Below, one piece after another: positions 8,845 through 11,685 of a DNA stretch of 11,685 nucleotides. The notes under the pieces were generated by a model. The model did no database searches. It worked only from the letters and a program-made list of their open reading frames with translations, and was not told where the DNA came from. The translations under genes and the position numbers were made by a program. This DNA comes from Lunasporangiospora selenospora. Lineage: Eukaryota > Mortierellomycota > Mortierellomycetes > Mortierellales > Mortierellaceae. How positions within the stretch are numbered: the stretch's first letter is position 1; each line of letters begins with the position of its first letter. The stretch spans positions 416 to 12,100 of the forward strand of contig JAABOA010000075.1 of assembly GCA_015680635.1 (NCBI GenBank). Direction: 5' to 3'.

Positions 8845-9925
8845 TTAAAAACCTGCCCACTCTACAGCTATCATGATCAGAGGCGATGATGTTGGCGATG
8901 GCTCTTCAGAATCACGCGTCCCATTAGAGACACTCTCGACAGACAGAGGGTCCTGGAGACTGCAGAGTAAATACTGTTTCTGAACCGAGGTAGCCAACCT
9001 CGCCAATTGAGCCATCTCGGTCAGTGGAACCTCTGAATGTTTATCCCGAACCGAGGCGATCAAACTAGAATGACAGATAAGAGGATCGCTCTTGTAGAGA
9101 AGAAAATCCCCACCAAACTTGAAGCCAGGTCCCAGAAAAAACCTGTGATCGGCCCAAAGGTGCTTAAACGCGAGCCACCGATCGAGTTCTTGCGGGGGGA
9201 GGAAAGCTGAGCGATTCCAGAGATGAGATAGATGGGTGACTAGACGCTGGTGTCGTACTTGATCCGTTAGAAGTCCTTTTTCTGTTTCTGGGGGCGATTG
9301 CTCCGTCGACCTTGCCTGGTTGCTCTGCTCGTTTGGAACTGTTGCAGTCAAGGTCGAGAACCAAGGCATTCGATCCGATTTGGTGTGAAGAACCACCTGA
9401 TAATAACTTGGTTTAGGCTCGGCCTCTGGTGTAGACGACGCGTTCTTGGAAGATGTTGCGGATGGGAACACGGGGATAGCGGTTGTAGCACCATTGCTAT
9501 CGTATCGACCACTAGCACCATCGTGGTCGGGTAAGGGGTTGGTATGTTGATCGGTAGGAATCTGGTAGGCCTTTGGTTCAAGCACTAGGTCGACCAGACC
9601 CGCGTCGAGAAGGGCATAGACCTCTACAGGCAAGAGTCGAAGCGGAAGTCCTTGGAAAATGTTTTGGAGTGGGTTCCGAGGAAGGGAGCCGGCCAAGGAC
9701 CCAGTGATTCGAAACTGTTGTCTAAGGATCTTGACATCTGTCAAATAGAACAAAGTAATGCATCAACAAATAGATTTAGGATCCTATTGACTGGAATGTA
9801 TTTCATTGCATAAATCTCTAAAATGCTGATTGCCCACCCTCGACGGACCAGACTAGAGCCTCGGAGCCGACAATAAACACTTTTGGCTTCTGGGTTAATG
9901 TCGGCTGTACACTTGAATGAGCCAT
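8845..9925 (-). CDS. SEN34: tRNA-splicing endonuclease catalytic subunit SEN34 (TSEN34)
   Basis: SEN34 is one of two catalytic subunits of the heterotetrameric endonuclease that removes pre-tRNA introns; it cuts at the 3' splice site. There are two exons, 9925-9838 and 9737-8845, joined in phase (VWSVE then DVKILRQQ) and giving 326 residues against about 310 in human. The N-terminal domain shows ITGSLAGSLPRNPLQN and GLPLRLLPVEVYALL, matching family members. A polar, low-complexity linker (about residues 85-190) follows, then the nuclease fold with the signature FKFGGDFLLYKSDPLICH and ATSVQKQYLLCSL. The triad Tyr244, His252 and Lys283 is intact, with the same 8- and 31-residue spacing as human TSEN34 (Y247, H255, K286). 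The chain ends IAVEWAGF. The start at 9925 is the ATG that gives a correct N-terminus once the 100-nt intron is removed. It lies 200 bp downstream of the USP14/Ubp6 stop on the same strand and converges on the ligase gene. Confidence 0.95.
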
Positions 9926-9974
9926 TGTCAAGTCTTGTCAAAAAGAAAAAGGGAATAGACTGCATCTCCAAATA

Positions 9975-10011
9975 TCTTTCTTTCTTTCTCTCTCTCTCTC
10001 CCTCTCTCTCC
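9975..10011. repeat. CT/GA-rich microsatellite in the SEN34 leader/promoter
   Basis: An imperfect tract of CTTT and CT units on the plus strand (GA/GAAA on the SEN34 strand) lies 50-86 nt before the SEN34 ATG and ends at CCAG. It is probably in the 5' leader or core promoter. Such tracts are common in fungal promoters and mutable in length. Confidence 0.7.
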
Positions 10012-10125
10012 AGTTAAATAAAATCCCGCCATTCTCCTTTCTCTACCAAAAACGTACTGGGGGCGCAGAACTATGGGAACTATTGGGATTTATGCTCTGG
10101 CAAGGTAAGGGAGAGGACTGGTACT

Positions 10126-11685
10126 CTAGTCCAGTTTTTTGGAACGGTAGAGGGCAAGATACGCTACATGGAAATCACCTATTTTACAACAAAGGAAAAA
10201 AAACCCCCCCAGAGAGTCAGCCAGTGTTTCAATTGTAATCACATACCGTTGTGAACAGGGTCCTCCAGGGAGCAAGAAAGAAATACTTACCACCTCCATC
10301 CAACTTCAGAATCTCCTCCTCAGTTACTGGCGAGACCTTGTCATCGTCATACTTGTACCATTCATCCGTGTCTCCCTTCCTTGCCCATCCAATGTAATGT
10401 CCAGAATCAGCTGTACGTCCAATATGTGTCAAGACAGAGGCCAATTCGTACTGCGCCGATGGATTGCTTCCTTTATCCTGAACCAATTCAGGGTTCAAGG
10501 ACTCCTTCAGGGCGACACGCGCCGCATCAACTGCAAGCTGCTCCTCAGAAGAACCGGTTTCACTAGCCTTGCCTGCCTCCTGATCCAGTCTCTGGCGACG
10601 CTTCAATGTGGTCTTGGCTGACTCCAGCTCACGAAGCTTGTCCTTGGTATTCAACAATTTGGATTGAAGTTCAGGGGTGCAGAACTGGGAGGCATCGAGC
10701 TCAAGAGGGAACTTGACTTTTCGAAGAATCTTGGCCTTGACCTGCTCAGTTGGCTTCCAAAAGAATCGAACAAAGTTGACCGTAACATACCCGGGGAGTC
10801 GTGAAATGCGCTGAGACTTGGAGTATTTGGCTGAGCGACCGAGACTGGCCGAGTTTTTCTCAATCTCCTGATCAAGGGACTTCATGATTCCGTTGTGGAG
10901 GTAGTTGACCTCTATTGTGATTTCATTTATCCAAAAATAACAACAAAAGATGCGATTAGGATACCTGGAGTTTCTTTTGTCCATAAATCCTCTACTCGCG
11001 ATGGTGTGGGACATCAAGACAACCCACCTCCTGAAATAAAGCAATCCAACTTGTTGAAGGGTTCGATAGTAACAACGGGGGTCTCTTCGGGGGCCTCAAC
11101 GCACTGGAGCCTATAGAGTATGGTAATGCACAAAGAAAACAATATCAGACAAAATGGCCTTTTTCCCTGAACATATTCCTTTTAGCAATCATAATAAAAG
11201 AAGAAAAAAAAAAGTCCATCGCTTACGTTGTTGTGAACTCTCCCTGCATAAACTGGCTAATGACGTTCTGCTCTCCCTCAGAATGAGGAGGAAGCTTTCC
11301 TCTCAAGGTCGTAATAAGTTGACTCCAGCACTCTTCAGCATCCTGCTGCATCCAAACGCCGTCACGTCCCTGCTGCGAGAACTGAGGGAAAGCCTTTCTC
11401 AAGTACTAGATTCCATGAAAGAGAGAGAGAGAGAGAGAAAGAAAATAACTGGCGTTTAGTACCACCGATAAACATTCTTATCTAGCTGCTTGTCCTCGTT
11501 TGATCCCAAGAGAGAAAAATAGCCTTGATTAATAGTAGCAATAGTATTAAAATACCGTAAGGAAAGCCATGGGCATGATGCCATGTCCGGCCGAGTTGAG
11601 TTGCTTGTACAAGTCACGCAAAGACGCCGTCATGCTCGCTCCTGCATCTGCATTGTTGATACCACCTGGGTAAATTTCGAGATTC
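10126..11685 (-). CDS. UBP6: proteasome-associated ubiquitin C-terminal hydrolase USP14/Ubp6, partial (C-terminal part)
   Basis: This deubiquitinase binds the 19S proteasome base and trims ubiquitin from arriving substrates. Five phase-consistent exons lie in the window: 11685-11556 (enters from the right edge), 11405-11227, 11110-11028, 10911-10291 and 10178-10126, giving 354 residues of a family usually near 490-500. Visible USP landmarks in order are SMTASLRDLYKQL, RKAFPQFSQQ, WMQQDAEECWSQL, EFTTTLQC, LDCFISGEVNYL, RISRLPGYVTVNFVRFFWK, KVKFPLELDASQFCTPELQ, a charged coil-like insert, then the catalytic-histidine box TADSGHYIGWA (His codon at 10399-10397), WYKYDDDKVSPVTEEEIL and, after a final intron, GGGDFHVAYLALY. 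The last exon encodes only 17 residues before TAG and is easily missed. The N-terminal ubiquitin-like domain and the catalytic cysteine box are outside the window; the visible start is roughly 25 residues past that cysteine. The match is to USP14/Ubp6 rather than other USPs because of the RLPGYVTVNFVRFFWK and KFPLELD blocks. Confidence 0.95.
11418..11445. repeat. GA microsatellite inside a USP14/Ubp6 intron
   Basis: About eight GA units plus GAAA flanks lie in the 150-nt intron 11555-11406. On the gene strand this is a CT run just 5' of the acceptor ATCTAG, so it doubles as the polypyrimidine tract. Confidence 0.8.

Noticed and set aside
9741-9971. Minus-strand frame of 76 codons overlapping the SEN34 5' end
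   Set aside because: It reads the exon 1 region in a different frame and through the intron; the ATG at 9925 spliced to 9737 gives the expected SEN34 N-terminus.
10229-10290. Continuation of the USP14/Ubp6 frame past 10291
   Set aside because: It begins with a consensus donor GTAAGTAT and loses family similarity immediately, while the exon at 10178 restores the conserved C-terminal strand.

Overview
This window reads as nuclear DNA of an early-diverging filamentous fungus. The genes are split by short GT-AG introns (about 100-150 nt), the base composition is moderate, and untranslated regions are pyrimidine- and purine-rich. A UBE3A-type ligase, a secreted NlpC/P60 protein and intron-dense housekeeping genes together suggest Mucoromycota, perhaps Mortierellomycotina. 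That placement is inference. No RNA gene, transposon, CRISPR array or prokaryotic operon was seen.

Layout, left to right. (1) 1-1644, minus strand: 5' and middle part of DCP1, the mRNA decapping activator, running off the left edge. (2) 1645-3221: a roughly 1.6 kb divergent intergenic region with no gene I can support; a CRE-like site lies just upstream of DCP1, and a TATA box with a CT-rich leader lies upstream of the next gene. (3) 3222-3668, plus: an intronless gene for a small secreted NlpC/P60 cysteine peptidase of bacterial type. (4) 3669-4530: intergenic, ending in a compact CRE/E-box cluster. (5) 4531-8635, plus: a HECT E3 ubiquitin ligase with an N-terminal AZUL zinc-binding module, hence a UBE3A/E6AP orthologue. 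I reconstruct 13 exons and 921 residues, every junction being phase-consistent. (6) 8845-9925, minus: SEN34/TSEN34, catalytic subunit of the tRNA-splicing endonuclease, two exons, 326 residues, intact Tyr-His-Lys triad. (7) 10126-11685, minus: the C-terminal 354 residues of USP14/Ubp6, the proteasome-associated deubiquitinase; its UBL domain and catalytic-cysteine box lie beyond the right edge.

Functionally, the right half places two ubiquitin-proteasome enzymes (a UBE3A-like ligase and USP14/Ubp6) on either side of a tRNA-splicing nuclease subunit. DCP1 and SEN34 are both RNA-processing factors. I see no operon-like logic, so the proximity may be chance. The outlier is the NlpC/P60 gene: it has no introns among intron-rich neighbours and a bacterial-type domain behind a eukaryotic-style secretion signal, as expected of an ancient bacterial acquisition. 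Exon structures were built by hand from conserved motifs, reading phase and splice signals. The least certain parts are the 5' end of the ligase gene and a reading-frame change in the low-complexity tail of DCP1.
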